A stretch of DNA of 64,000 nt from positions 186,001 to 250,000 of the forward strand of contig JAIOOU010000004.1 in NCBI GenBank assembly GCA_021414245.1, in the 5' to 3' direction. Positions 8,340 through 17,115 of the stretch are shown here, in pieces; the first letter of the stretch is position 1, and each line of letters opens with the position of its first letter. The DNA comes from Chloroflexota bacterium. Its GTDB lineage: Bacteria > Chloroflexota > Anaerolineae > Anaerolineales > Villigracilaceae. The notes under the pieces were generated by a model. The model searched no databases. It was given only the letters and a program-made list of their open reading frames with translations, and was not told the origin of the DNA. The translations under genes and the position numbers were made by a program.

Positions 8340-9029
8340 GTGCGACAAAAATTATTCTTTCAATTACTTCTGGTAAGTATCGGAATAGCCCTGCTTTTTG
8401 CAGGGCTATTTTTCGACACAAGCGCCGCTATTTCACAAAAAACCGCTCTCATGCCCACGCCAGATCGTCTGGCGGAGCCCACATTGCCTGCCAGCCCCTC
8501 TCAGGCGGATAAAGGTGCCCAGGTTTATTGGCTATCCTGCCTTCCCTGTCACGGTGACCGCGGGCAGGGCCTTACTGATGAATTCATCCAAACCTACCCG
8601 GTTGAAGACCGAAATTGCTGGGAGTCGGGCTGCCACGGCAAACTTCCATACGACAAAGGCTTCACCCTGCCCGTCACCATCCCTGCTGTGATCGGCACGC
8701 AGACCCTTCAAAAATTTTCAAATGCATCTGCCTTGCGTGCTTTCATCTTCTCTGCCATGCCATATTGGAAACCCGGCAGTTTGACCGAGGAGGAATCCTG
8801 GCAGGTGACTGCGTTCGTTTTGCGGGAAAACAAACTCTGGGCGGCCCGGGAAGATCTGAGCGCATCCAACGCCGACCAGGTAAGGGTCGGCCCGCCGCCG
8901 GCCTCTCCCATGCCCCGGCCTGATTCAGCGGCGGCCGTCTTGACTGGATTTACACCGATCATGATTGGCGTAGTTGTTCTGGTTCTGCTGCTCATTCTTC
9001 AAAGAATATGGCGAAGAAAATCAATTTGA
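8340..9029 (+). CDS. Membrane-anchored c-type cytochrome
   Basis: Probable extracytoplasmic electron carrier. The 229-residue protein has an N-terminal hydrophobic signal or anchor (about residues 6-26), heme-binding C67-L-P-C-H71 followed by GDRGQGLTD as in class I cytochromes c, a second C93-x4-C98-H99 motif that could bind another heme, and a C-terminal membrane span (about 203-223). The GTG at 8340, 6 bp after dppC, gives the only full signal peptide but has no clear Shine-Dalgarno; a later start at 8451 would lose it. A perfect terminator hairpin lies within codons 15-25. Why a cytochrome sits in a peptide-transport cluster is unknown. Confidence 0.75.
   Translation: MRQKLFFQLLLVSIGIALLFAGLFFDTSAAISQKTALMPTPDRLAEPTLPASPSQADKGAQVYWLSCLPCHGDRGQGLTDEFIQTYPVEDRNCWESGCHGKLPYDKGFTLPVTIPAVIGTQTLQKFSNASALRAFIFSAMPYWKPGSLTEEESWQVTAFVLRENKLWAAREDLSASNADQVRVGPPPASPMPRPDSAAAVLTGFTPIMIGVVVLVLLLILQRIWRRKSI
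8384..8413 (+). terminator. Intrinsic terminator inside the cytochrome signal-peptide codons
   Basis: AATAGCCCTGC (8384-8394), loop TTTTT, exact complement GCAGGGCTATT (8400-8410), then TTT. The 11-bp stem is 50 bp after the dppC stop. It encodes part of the hydrophobic helix of the following gene, so transcription of that gene needs read-through or translation that opens the hairpin. Confidence 0.7.
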
Positions 9030-9032
9030 AAA

Positions 9033-9070
9033 TTGACAAGCCGTCCGCATGGACGGCTTGCTTGTATAAT
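9033..9070 (+). promoter_or_regulatory. Hairpin plus -10 region upstream of the second binding protein
   Basis: CAAGCCGTCC (9037-9046), loop GCAT, GGACGGCTTG (9051-9060) form a perfect 10-bp hairpin just after the cytochrome stop. It is directly followed by TATAAT (9065-9070). TTGACA at 9033-9038 is 26 bp from that box, too far for a standard promoter, so the -10 box may act alone or with an activator. The hairpin probably ends the upstream transcript. Confidence 0.5.
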
Positions 9071-9103
9071 AAGCGCATGCTTTTCCAAGAAAAGGAAGTT
9101 GCC

Positions 9104-11044
9104 ATGTTGTCTATGAAAAAACACGCCGGATGGATCGCTTTGTTTTCCTTCTTTGTGATGACGGCCTGCGCATTCGGCTCCCTGCAGACGAATGCGACAG
9201 ATACGCCTGCAGAAGTGCCGGTGATCATTTCAACGGCAACCCCGCAGCCGAGCGGATTAACCGTATGCCTGGGCCAGGAACCGAATACGCTGTACCCCTA
9301 TGGTGGATTAAATGCCGCAGCCCGCAGTGTTCTGGCTGCGGTCTATGACGGTCCCTATGACACGATCGGGTATGCCTATCAGCCGGTAATCCTTGCAGAA
9401 ATGCCGTCCATTGAGAACGGCCAGGCGCAAATTGTCAGTACGCTGGTGCAGGCCGGAGGTCAGGTGGTGGATGCGGATGGAAATCTGATCACTCTCGAAA
9501 AAGGTGTGCATGTCCGCCCTGCGGGTTGTCGTGCAGATGATTGTGTCATCAGTTATGATGGGATCACGGATTTGGAAATGGATCAGATGATTGTCGATTT
9601 TCATATCCGTCCGGATTTGACATGGTCGGATGGCACACCGATTACTTCTGACGATTCCGTCTACGCATTTACGCTCGCTTCCGATCCGTCTGCGGGTACG
9701 AACAAGTATTTGACGGATCGAACGCAAACCTATGAAGCCACCGATCCGGCCACGGTCCAATGGTGGGGAAGACCTGGTTTGATCGATCCTGTTTATGCCA
9801 CTAATTTTTGGGCGCCTGCGCCGAGGCATTTATGGAGTCAGTATCCGGCCGATCAACTTCAGGAGATCGACATTGCCTCGCGTTCCCCCATGGGTTGGGG
9901 ACCTTATATCATTCAGGATTGGGTTGCGAACGATCGTATTACCCTGACCAGGAATCCCCATTATTTTCGGAGCGCGGACGGTTATCCAAAATTTGACAAA
10001 CTTACCTTTCGGTTCATCAACGACCCGGATACGGCATTAAGCGAACTGGTGGCCGGCCGATGTGACATCCTTGACCCCACCGTGAATCTGGATGGTCAGG
10101 TCGGGTTATTGAAGGAAATGCAAACCGGCAGGGAGTTGCAGGCCTTCTTTGTCCCGGGGATGACGATCGAATGGCTGGGGCTTGGCATTTCCCCCACCTC
10201 TTATGATGACGGCTATGATCCAGTCAATAAGAGGGATAGGCAGGATTATTTTGCGGATGCACATACACGCCAGGGGATTGCCTATTGCCTCGACCGGCGT
10301 GCCATTGTGGAAAATGTGCTCTTCGGGTATTCGACCGTGCCGGGTACATATGTTCCGGTTGAACATCCGTTATTTGACAGTGATATTCAGGTCGTTCCAT
10401 ACGACCCGGCAGTGGGCACTTCACTGCTTGAACAGGCGGGGTGGAGGGATACGGATGGAGATCCATCCACTCCGTTGCGCGCGGTTAATGTCCGCAATGT
10501 GACACCTGGGACCCCCCTTCAATTAAATTATTACACCACGACTGCCACGCAACGCAGGCAGGTGTCTGATATTCTTCAGCATTCGCTTGCCCAGTGTGGA
10601 ATTTCGCTGCATGTGGAATACTTCCCGCAAAACGACCTTTACGCCCCCGGACCCGGCGGATTGCTTTTCGGGCGTCGTTTTGATCTGGTCGAATACGCTC
10701 TCGGCGTGAATGGCGTCGAACCTCCCTGCGGGTGGTTTACCGGTAATGAGATTCCCTCGGAAACGAATGCGTGGATCGGTACGAACGTGACCGGATACCG
10801 GAATCCCGATTTCGATGCGGCCTGCCGTGCGGCACGGCTTGCCCTTCCCGATGAGCAGGCTTATGTGGACGCCTATCGCAATACACAGGTGCTGTTCGCG
10901 AATGACCTGCCCGCCATTCCGCTTTTTTATCGTTTGCGGATCGCGGTTGCGCGAATGGAGGTTTGCAACTTTGACCTGGATGCCACGGCAAACCCGCTCT
11001 GGAATATCGAGGCAATTGACAAAGGGGAAGCCTGCCGGAAGTGA
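9104..11044 (+). CDS. Second peptide ABC transporter substrate-binding lipoprotein
   Basis: Family-5 binding protein for peptides or related solutes. The 646-residue protein has signal MLSMKKHAGWIALFSFFVMTAC with Cys22 as lipidation site, then the SBP_bac_5 fold (DFHIRPDLTWSDGTPITSDDSVYAFTLA). It is well diverged from the 4017 protein. The frame is open to 9008, but ATG 9104 follows AAGGAAG (9092-9098) and starts the signal sequence. It precedes its own DppD/DppF pair at 11174 and 12240 but has no permease genes, so it may share DppB/DppC or use permeases elsewhere. Confidence 0.88.
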   Translation: MLSMKKHAGWIALFSFFVMTACAFGSLQTNATDTPAEVPVIISTATPQPSGLTVCLGQEPNTLYPYGGLNAAARSVLAAVYDGPYDTIGYAYQPVILAEMPSIENGQAQIVSTLVQAGGQVVDADGNLITLEKGVHVRPAGCRADDCVISYDGITDLEMDQMIVDFHIRPDLTWSDGTPITSDDSVYAFTLASDPSAGTNKYLTDRTQTYEATDPATVQWWGRPGLIDPVYATNFWAPAPRHLWSQYPADQLQEIDIASRSPMGWGPYIIQDWVANDRITLTRNPHYFRSADGYPKFDKLTFRFINDPDTALSELVAGRCDILDPTVNLDGQVGLLKEMQTGRELQAFFVPGMTIEWLGLGISPTSYDDGYDPVNKRDRQDYFADAHTRQGIAYCLDRRAIVENVLFGYSTVPGTYVPVEHPLFDSDIQVVPYDPAVGTSLLEQAGWRDTDGDPSTPLRAVNVRNVTPGTPLQLNYYTTTATQRRQVSDILQHSLAQCGISLHVEYFPQNDLYAPGPGGLLFGRRFDLVEYALGVNGVEPPCGWFTGNEIPSETNAWIGTNVTGYRNPDFDAACRAARLALPDEQAYVDAYRNTQVLFANDLPAIPLFYRLRIAVARMEVCNFDLDATANPLWNIEAIDKGEACRK

Positions 11045-11074
11045 TTCGGGAACGATTATTTTTTGCAGCGGAAG

Positions 11075-11102
11075 ATCGATTGGGTGGGTTCTTCCAATCG
11101 AT
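11075..11102 (+). terminator. Hairpin between second binding protein and ATPase gene
   Basis: ATCGATTGG (11075-11083) and CCAATCGAT (11094-11102) form a 9-bp stem with a 10-nt loop. No T-tract follows, so termination is likely partial. It is followed by the promoter at 11118-11145. Confidence 0.5.
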
Positions 11103-11117
11103 ATAACGGCTCAAGCT

Positions 11118-11145
11118 ATGACTTCCCCATAAACTTTGCTATAAT
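11118..11145 (+). promoter_or_regulatory. Extended -10 promoter of the second ATPase pair
   Basis: TGC immediately precedes TATAAT (11140-11145), an extended -10 element. A weak -35 (ATGACT, 11118-11123) lies 16 bp upstream. The predicted start near 11152 leaves about 20 nt of leader with AGGAG. Confidence 0.65.
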
Positions 11146-11173
11146 GCAGCCATTCAAACTTCAGGAGTCGGAT

Positions 11174-12199
11174 GTGGCAAAGACCGATAAAAAGCCCCTA
11201 TTGGAAGTGCGTAATCTCAAAACCTATTTTTCCACCGAGGACGGCATTGTCCGAGCTGTGGACGGGGTGAGTTTCGAAGTGTATCCCGGCGAGGTCCTGG
11301 GGATTGTCGGCGAATCAGGCTGTGGCAAAAGTGTCACTTCCCTTTCGATTATGAGATTGATCGCCCCGCCCGGCAAAGTCGTGGAAGGCGAGATCCTGCT
11401 GGATGGGAAAAACCTGCTTGATTTTTCCGAGGATGAAATGACCAGGGTGCGTGGAAACAGGATTTCCATGATCTTTCAACAGCCCCAAACTGCCTTGAAT
11501 CCTGTATTTCAGGTGGATGATCAGATCGCTGAAGTTTTGAATATTCACAAGGATTTTGGCAGGAACGCGGGCAAACAACGCGCCATAGAATTGTTAAAAA
11601 TGGTGGGTATTCCTGATGCGGAGCGGCGTGCCGAGGCATATCCTCACGAGCTTTCCGGCGGAATGGCACAGCGTGTCATGATTGCCATGGCCCTCGCCTG
11701 CGTGCCCGAATTGTTGATCGCGGATGAACCCACCACCGCTCTGGATGTAACCATCCAGGCCCAGATCCTCGATCTGGTGCGTGAGCTCGGCTCCAAAATG
11801 GGCACCTCGGTTATTTTGATCACTCATGACCTGGGGGTTGTGGCGGAAATGGCCGAGCGTGTTGCCGTAATGTATGCTGGTGAGATCGTGGAGCAGGCGG
11901 ATGTGAACTCTCTTTTTGACCAGCCCCTGCATCCCTATACCCAGGGGCTGATCGGCTCCATTCCGGTCCTGGGTCAGCTTAAGGAGCGTTTGGATGTGAT
12001 CCCGGGCTCGGTGCCGAATCTGGTCAATCTGCCAGCCGGTTGTCGATTTGCCCCGCGTTGTACTGCACGCGAAAAATTCGGTTTGAAAATCTGCACGGAT
12101 GTAAAACCAGACCTGACCGAAGCGGTTGAAGGCCACCTGGTCCGTTGCTGGCTGTATCAGAACGCACAGGGCCATCAGGCACCCTTGAAGGCAAAGTAG
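11174..12199 (+). CDS. dppD: Peptide ABC transporter ATP-binding protein, second DppD-type copy
   Basis: ATPase of a peptide importer. The 341-residue protein has Walker [23 protein letters not shown] (the family D of the Q-loop region replaced by Q), signature [10 protein letters not shown], Walker [13 protein letters not shown], the switch in ITHDLGVV, and C-terminal [14 protein letters not shown]. The start is the GTG at 11174, 6 nt after AGGAG (11163-11167) and downstream of the extended -10 promoter. A longer open frame to 11063 would include the promoter and reads as non-coding. It forms a unit with the next gene. Confidence 0.92.
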   Translation: MAKTDKKPLLEVRNLKTYFSTEDGIVRAVDGVSFEVYPGEVLGIVGESGCGKSVTSLSIMRLIAPPGKVVEGEILLDGKNLLDFSEDEMTRVRGNRISMIFQQPQTALNPVFQVDDQIAEVLNIHKDFGRNAGKQRAIELLKMVGIPDAERRAEAYPHELSGGMAQRVMIAMALACVPELLIADEPTTALDVTIQAQILDLVRELGSKMGTSVILITHDLGVVAEMAERVAVMYAGEIVEQADVNSLFDQPLHPYTQGLIGSIPVLGQLKERLDVIPGSVPNLVNLPAGCRFAPRCTAREKFGLKICTDVKPDLTEAVEGHLVRCWLYQNAQGHQAPLKAK

Positions 12200-12239
12200 T
12201 CATTAATTTCAATTATCGATCGCCTCGGAGCAGATGAGC

Positions 12240-13232
12240 ATGAGTCAAATCGTAGAGCCTCACAAAACAGAAGACCTGGTGGAAGTCCAGCATTTGGTAA
12301 AGTATTTCCCGGTGCGCGCCGGGTTGATGCAGCGCGTGGTGAATTGGGTCAAGGCTGTGGACGATGTTTCCTTTACCGTCCAAAAGGGCGAAACTCTCGG
12401 CATGGTGGGCGAATCCGGATGCGGAAAGACCACCATCGGGCGCTCCATGCTTCGGCTGGTGGAACCCACGTCCGGGTCCGTGCATTATGACGGAAAGGAC
12501 GTCTTGAAATTGCGCGGGGGGGATCTCAAGGATGTGCGCCGTCACATGCAGATCATTTTTCAGGATCCATACGCCTCGCTTGATCCGCGCGTGCCGATTG
12601 GCGAATCGGTCATGGAAGGCCTGCATATTCATAATATCGGAACCCGTCAGGAACGCTACGATCTGATGATCGATACGCTCAAAAAGGTGGGGCTGGAGGA
12701 TTATCATGCCCGCCGGTATCCACATGAATTCTCCGGCGGACAGCGGCAGCGCATCGGCATCGCCCGTGCTCTCGCCTTGCGTCCCAATTTCATTATCTGT
12801 GATGAACCCGTCTCCGCCCTGGATGTATCGATTCAATCACAGGTGCTTAACATTTTGAAGGATCTGCAAAAGGAATTCGGCCTTACCTACCTTTTCATTG
12901 CCCACAACCTGAGCGTGGTGGAGCACATTTCAGACCGGGTGGCCGTTATGTATCTCGGTAAAATGGTGGAGTTGGCCACGCGCGATGACCTTTATAAGGA
13001 GGCCCTGCATCCCTATACCAAGGCCTTGATGACAGCCATCCCCATTCCGGATCCCAAACTGAAACGCAAGCGCGAAGTGCTGAAGGGGGATGTGCCCAGC
13101 CCGCTTAATCCGCCCAAGGGCTGCCGTTTCCATCCACGCTGCCCGATTGCGGAAAAGATCTGCTCGGAGCAGGAACCCGAATTTCGGGAAGCCAAGCCCA
13201 TGCATTGGGTGGCCTGTTGGATGGTTAAGTAG
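12240..13232 (+). CDS. dppF: Peptide ABC transporter ATP-binding protein, second DppF-type copy
   Basis: Partner ATPase to the preceding gene. The 330-residue protein has Walker [23 protein letters not shown], signature [15 protein letters not shown], Walker [13 protein letters not shown], the switch in IAHNLSVV (D to N beside the histidine), and the C-terminal [17 protein letters not shown] 12240 lies 9 nt after GGAG (12227-12230), better placed than ATG 12234 at 3 nt. The response regulator starts 8 bp after the stop, so the two are likely co-transcribed. Confidence 0.92.
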   Translation: MSQIVEPHKTEDLVEVQHLVKYFPVRAGLMQRVVNWVKAVDDVSFTVQKGETLGMVGESGCGKTTIGRSMLRLVEPTSGSVHYDGKDVLKLRGGDLKDVRRHMQIIFQDPYASLDPRVPIGESVMEGLHIHNIGTRQERYDLMIDTLKKVGLEDYHARRYPHEFSGGQRQRIGIARALALRPNFIICDEPVSALDVSIQSQVLNILKDLQKEFGLTYLFIAHNLSVVEHISDRVAVMYLGKMVELATRDDLYKEALHPYTKALMTAIPIPDPKLKRKREVLKGDVPSPLNPPKGCRFHPRCPIAEKICSEQEPEFREAKPMHWVACWMVK

Positions 13233-13240
13233 GTCTTCCC

Positions 13241-14332
13241 ATGGATCGCAATATCTTAATTGTCGATGACCAGCGTGATATTTTACGTCTGTTGCATTCC
13301 ACCCTGGATACCCTGAAAAACCCCGATATCAAGATATTTGAATCCCCGTCCGGCGAAGAGGCGCTGCTTGAATCCTCCCGGCATAAGATCCACCTGCTTG
13401 TCACCGATTACAAACTCCCGGGGATGAGCGGGGTGGAACTTATGCACAAGGTGCGTGCGCGCCACCCGGAGGTCAAGGTGATCATCATCACCGGCATGTC
13501 TGACCGCAAATCGCGCGATGAGATCCTTGGCGCCGGGGCGCTGGCGATCTTTGACAAGCCCATTCCCCTGGCTGATTTTCTCGACATGGCCGAGCGCGGT
13601 CTGGACCTGGTTCAAACCATTTTTCCTCCCGAAAAATCCAGTCCAAAAGCGGAGGAAAAGCACTCCAGGGTTTCAGATCTGCTGGCCAACTTTCGACAGG
13701 ATATCAAGGCGGAAGCTGTCTTTCTGTTGAATGATCGCGGCCTTGTCCAGGCACGCACGGGCAAATTGCATGACCCCAGCATGGAAGTCTCCCTGATCTC
13801 CACCTTGATGGCCATTCACAGCGCCAGCTTAAAGGTTGTTCGTCATAACCACCAGGAGGGCCTGGATGCATATCATGTATTCAGCGGCGGTGATCACGAT
13901 CTGCTTTTCATACCCGTGACGCCCTTGTATGCCTTGCTTGTGGCGGGCAACGGTCTTGCCTCTGAAGAACACATCCTGGAATCCGTCAGCGGATTGCTGG
14001 CTTTGCGGACCCAGGTGGAAAAATCCCTTAAATCGATGGGCGTGACCGGTGAATTGCATCAGGTTCCCACCACGGATGCGAAATCCGCGTCTCCCACCAC
14101 GCCCGGACCTGCCTCTGTGAAGCAAGCTGGGAAGGCCGCTGTGGAAGCGCCTCCCTCCCCGGAGATGGAGGCGCTTTTGAAGGAAGCTGCCGGTAAAAAA
14201 GCAAAAGCTGTTGACACGGACGACTTTTGGAACCAGGCCGCACAGAAACATGGAAACAAACCGGTCAATTCAGATGTGATCTCCCTTGAAGAGGCACGCA
14301 AGCTCGGACTGATCCCCGGCGAAGGGAAATAA
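13241..14332 (+). CDS. Response regulator: receiver domain with non-DNA-binding output region
   Basis: Signal-transduction protein of 363 residues. The CheY-like receiver spans about residues 1-120 with the acidic pair D9/D10, phosphoacceptor D56 (VTDYKLPGMSG), T84 and K106 (FDKP). Residues about 145-265 form an alpha/beta region (AEAVFLLNDRGLVQARTGKL..., LLFIPVTPLYALLVAGNG) that resembles a roadblock or GAF-like sensory fold rather than a DNA-binding domain. The tail to 363 is Ala/Pro/Lys-rich with short helices. No histidine kinase is nearby. Being 8 bp behind the ATPase pair, it may link uptake to a cellular response, but this is inference. Confidence 0.8.
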   Translation: MDRNILIVDDQRDILRLLHSTLDTLKNPDIKIFESPSGEEALLESSRHKIHLLVTDYKLPGMSGVELMHKVRARHPEVKVIIITGMSDRKSRDEILGAGALAIFDKPIPLADFLDMAERGLDLVQTIFPPEKSSPKAEEKHSRVSDLLANFRQDIKAEAVFLLNDRGLVQARTGKLHDPSMEVSLISTLMAIHSASLKVVRHNHQEGLDAYHVFSGGDHDLLFIPVTPLYALLVAGNGLASEEHILESVSGLLALRTQVEKSLKSMGVTGELHQVPTTDAKSASPTTPGPASVKQAGKAAVEAPPSPEMEALLKEAAGKKAKAVDTDDFWNQAAQKHGNKPVNSDVISLEEARKLGLIPGEGK

Positions 14333-14361
14333 AAAAATTTGTGATACAATTTTGCCCGCAC

Positions 14362-14432
14362 TGGGGTATGGTGCAACGGCAGCACACCAGCCTTTGGAGC
14401 TGTGGATCTTGGTTCGAATCCAGGTACCCCAG
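14362..14432 (+). tRNA. tRNA-Gln (anticodon TTG)
   Basis: Acceptor stem TGGGGTA pairs with TACCCCA. The D stem is GTGC/GCAC, and the anticodon loop CTTTGGA has TTG at 14394-14396. The T arm CTTGG-TTCGAAT-CCAGG and discriminator G are present. The top pair of the anticodon stem is C-T, and CCA is not encoded. Confidence 0.93.
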
Positions 14433-14440
14433 CCTGACAG

Positions 14441-14466
14441 ATCCCGCGTTCGCGGGATTCTTTTCT
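14441..14466 (+). terminator. Rho-independent terminator of tRNA-Gln
   Basis: ATCCCGC-GTTC-GCGGGAT (14441-14458) is followed by TCTTTTCT, 8 bp after the tRNA. Confidence 0.85.
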
Positions 14467-14468
14467 GG

Positions 14469-14510
14469 AACAGGATTTAAGTGGATCAACCACTCAAATC
14501 CTGTTTTCGT
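14469..14510 (+). terminator. Second, longer terminator-like hairpin
   Basis: AACAGGATTTAAGTGG (14469-14484) and CCACTCAAATCCTGTT (14490-14505) pair almost fully around ATCAA, followed by TTCGTT. It probably acts as a back-up terminator that insulates glmU. Confidence 0.65.
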
Positions 14511-14516
14511 TATAAT
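14511..14516 (+). promoter_or_regulatory. -10 box of glmU-cdd-recO operon
   Basis: TATAAT lies directly after the second hairpin, 38 bp before the glmU ATG. No convincing -35 box is seen. Confidence 0.55.
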
Positions 14517-14554
14517 TCCCCAGGCTTTTTCCAATAATGGTTCGAGGTGATCTT

Positions 14555-15916
14555 ATGAAAACAACAGCCATTCTCCTTGCCGCAGGGCAGGGTACACGAA
14601 TGAAATCCACACTTCCAAAAGTTCTTCACCCGGTGGCGGGCAGGCCCCTGATTTGGCATGCGATGCAGGCCATCGGCCAATCCACCACGGAAAAACCGGT
14701 TGTTGTGGTTGGTCATGGCGCGGACCAGGTGACCGGTTATCTCGGCGATTCCGCCCGGACTGTCCTGCAGGAGCCGCAATTGGGGACCGGCCATGCCGTT
14801 GTGCAGGCAGAGTCGCTGTTGAAAGGGAACACCGACCTGGTGGTGGTCTGTTATGCAGACATGCCCCTGCTGCGCGGCGAGACTTTGCGGAAACTTGTGG
14901 AAATGCAAAAAAATAACACAGGCCCGGTCTCCTTGCTCACCGTTATCGCAGATGATCCACGCGGGTTCGGTCGCATCATCCGCAGGCCGGATGGGACGGT
15001 GGACGCCATCGTCGAGGAATATGTTGCGACGGCCGAACAGTTACAAGTTAAGGAACTGAACGTGGGCGGATATTGTTTCGATGCGGCCTGGTTGTGGGAT
15101 GCCCTGCACCGCATTCCGCAGAATCCCAAAAAGGGCGAATATTATCTAACCGATGCGATCGAACTTGCCGCCAAAGCCGGATTGCCGGTCCAGGCCCTCG
15201 TCATGGAGGATGCGGAGGAGACCATCGGAATTAACACGCGTGTGCATCTTTCCGAAGTGGAGGCGGCCATGCGCAGACGCATCAATCAGGAATACATGCT
15301 GAATGGTGTGACCCTGATCGACCCCGCCTCCACCTATATCGAGATCGGCGTGACGATCGGCAGGGACACAATCATCATGCCGAACACCCATCTGCATGGA
15401 AATACGGAGATCGGTGAAGGGAATGTGCTGGGGCCGAACACGATCATTCGTGATTCAAGGATCGGCGATTATTGCAAGGTACTTGCTTCCGTGATGGAGG
15501 GCGCAGTCCTCGAAGATTATGTGGATATGGGTCCCTTTGCCCGTCTGCGAAAGGGTGCGCATTTGGGAAACCACGTTCATATGGGAAATTTCGGCGAGGT
15601 AAAGGATTCATATCTCGCCGACGGGGTGAAGATGGGACACTTCTCCTATATCGGCAACGCGCAGATCGGGTCGCGCACCAACATTGGCGCGGGTACAATT
15701 ACCTGTAACTACGACGGTGAGAAGAAACACGATACCGAGATCGGTGAGGATGTGTTTATCGGTTCCGACACCATGCTGGTGGCTCCCTTGAAGATCGGGG
15801 CAGGCGCGCGGACCGGGGCAGGCGCTGTGGTTACAAAGAATGTGGCTGAAGATACCCTGGTGGTGGGCATGCCCGCCCGTGCCATCCGGAAAGTGGAAGG
15901 AAAAAGGGAAAAGTAA
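14555..15916 (+). CDS. glmU: Bifunctional GlmU: GlcNAc-1-P uridyltransferase / GlcN-1-P acetyltransferase
   Basis: Makes UDP-N-acetylglucosamine for peptidoglycan and other glycans. The 453-residue protein has an N-terminal nucleotidyltransferase with LAAGQGTRMKS and the downstream Lys in LPKVLHP, GTGHAVVQA, YADMPLL and NVGGYCFD. The C-terminal left-handed beta-helix acetyltransferase carries ARLRKGAHLGNHVHMGNF, GAGTITCNYDGEKKH and GSDTMLVAPLKIG. Length fits the family (about 455). ATG 14555 follows GAGGTGA with correct spacing; the ATG at 14537 lacks this. First gene of a likely glmU-cdd-recO operon. Confidence 0.97.
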   Translation: MKTTAILLAAGQGTRMKSTLPKVLHPVAGRPLIWHAMQAIGQSTTEKPVVVVGHGADQVTGYLGDSARTVLQEPQLGTGHAVVQAESLLKGNTDLVVVCYADMPLLRGETLRKLVEMQKNNTGPVSLLTVIADDPRGFGRIIRRPDGTVDAIVEEYVATAEQLQVKELNVGGYCFDAAWLWDALHRIPQNPKKGEYYLTDAIELAAKAGLPVQALVMEDAEETIGINTRVHLSEVEAAMRRRINQEYMLNGVTLIDPASTYIEIGVTIGRDTIIMPNTHLHGNTEIGEGNVLGPNTIIRDSRIGDYCKVLASVMEGAVLEDYVDMGPFARLRKGAHLGNHVHMGNFGEVKDSYLADGVKMGHFSYIGNAQIGSRTNIGAGTITCNYDGEKKHDTEIGEDVFIGSDTMLVAPLKIGAGARTGAGAVVTKNVAEDTLVVGMPARAIRKVEGKREK

Positions 15917-15945
15917 TCCGGCCTGTTGCCATTAAAGGAAACGTC

Positions 15946-16353
15946 ATGACGAAACTTACCACGGAAGAACGCCAGTCCTTGATCGATCTCGCCAATGAGG
16001 CCCGCCGGCGGGCCTATGTTCCGTATTCGAAATATCCCGTGGGCGCGGCCCTGCGTACAAAATCCGGCCGTTTATACACGGGAGTGAATGTGGAAAATGC
16101 GGCTTACCCGCACACCATGTGCGCGGAACGTGTCGCTATTTTCAAGGCGGTCTCGGAAGGCGAGACCGAATTCGATGTGATGGCGGTGGTCACAAACAAT
16201 GGAGGTTCGCCCTGCGGCGGGTGCCGCCAGGTGATGGCTGAATTTGGTCTGGATACCATCGTATTAATTGCTGATGGAAATGGGGTTTTTAAAAAAGAAA
16301 TGACCGTGGCGGACCTGCTGCCGGAAGCCTTCACGCCCAAGCATTTGCTGTAA
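15946..16353 (+). CDS. cdd: Cytidine deaminase
   Basis: Zinc hydrolase that deaminates cytidine and deoxycytidine to uridine compounds in pyrimidine salvage. The 135-residue protein has the full active site: NAAYPHTMCAERVA with C59 and catalytic E61, and SPCGGCRQV with C90 and C93. Substrate residues NVEN are at about 48-51. Length matches the small tetrameric family. It lies 29 bp after glmU (AAAGGAAAC before ATG) and 3 bp before recO. Confidence 0.95.
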   Translation: MTKLTTEERQSLIDLANEARRRAYVPYSKYPVGAALRTKSGRLYTGVNVENAAYPHTMCAERVAIFKAVSEGETEFDVMAVVTNNGGSPCGGCRQVMAEFGLDTIVLIADGNGVFKKEMTVADLLPEAFTPKHLL

Positions 16354-16356
16354 TTC

Positions 16357-17115
16357 ATGACTGAATTTCGTTCGTTCCGTGCCCAGGCTGTTGTGCTGCG
16401 TCATAAAGATTGGGGTGAAGCGGACCGTTTGCTTACGCTTTACACGCGCGAGCAGGGCAAGGTGCGCGCGCTGGCGAAGGGTGCCCGCAAGGTCACTTCG
16501 CGCAAGGCGGGGCATCTGGAACCCTTCACCCAGGTAACCTTGCAGCTCGCAAAAGGCCGTGACCTGTTAATTGTCACCCAGGCTGAAACCGTCAACGCCT
16601 TCCTCGGGATCGGGGAGGACCTGGTCAAGACCGGATATGCCTCCTATGTGCTCGAACTGCTTGACCGCTTTACCTATGAAGAGGAAAGCGGACATCCCTC
16701 GCTCTTCAAGCTGCTGGTCGATACGCTCGACCGTCTTGAGAAGGAGGCGGATGCATGGGTGGCTGTTCGATATTATGAAATGCGATTGTTGGATTACACC
16801 GGTTTTCGGCCCCAGTTGTTTGAATGTGCGAATTGTGAGCGGGAGATCCTGCCGGAGGATCAATTTTTTTCGTTTACGGCGGGCGGCGCCATCTGCCCGC
16901 GCTGTGGACAAGGCCTGCCCAATCTGTCGAAAATTTCAGTGGAAACGCTTAAATACCTGCGTCACTTCCAGCGCTCGAGCTACAGGGATGCCTCTCGGGC
17001 GCGCCCCAGCTCCGAGGTCCAGAAGGAAGCGGAGATCCTCATGCAGGGCTACTTCACCTCCCTGGTGGAACGCGAACTGCATACGCCGGGCTTTATCAAA
17101 CGCGTCAAGGCCTGA
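16357..17115 (+). CDS. recO: DNA repair protein RecO
   Basis: Recombination mediator that loads RecA onto SSB-coated DNA with RecR and RecF. The 252-residue protein has an N-terminal OB fold (AQAVVLRHKDWGEADRLLTLYTREQGKVRALAKGARK), a helical middle, and a zinc-finger C-terminal part with C-x2-C pairs at CANCEREI and CPRCGQGL. Only 3 bp separate it from cdd, and its stop abuts the stop of the convergent metallophosphoesterase gene (17115/17116), with no room for a terminator between them. Confidence 0.93.
   Translation: MTEFRSFRAQAVVLRHKDWGEADRLLTLYTREQGKVRALAKGARKVTSRKAGHLEPFTQVTLQLAKGRDLLIVTQAETVNAFLGIGEDLVKTGYASYVLELLDRFTYEEESGHPSLFKLLVDTLDRLEKEADAWVAVRYYEMRLLDYTGFRPQLFECANCEREILPEDQFFSFTAGGAICPRCGQGLPNLSKISVETLKYLRHFQRSSYRDASRARPSSEVQKEAEILMQGYFTSLVERELHTPGFIKRVKA

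Noticed and set aside
9033-9070. TTGACA and TATAAT as a full sigma-70 promoter
   Set aside because: Spacing is 26 bp, outside the usable range, and a hairpin lies between. Kept only as a -10 box with hairpin.
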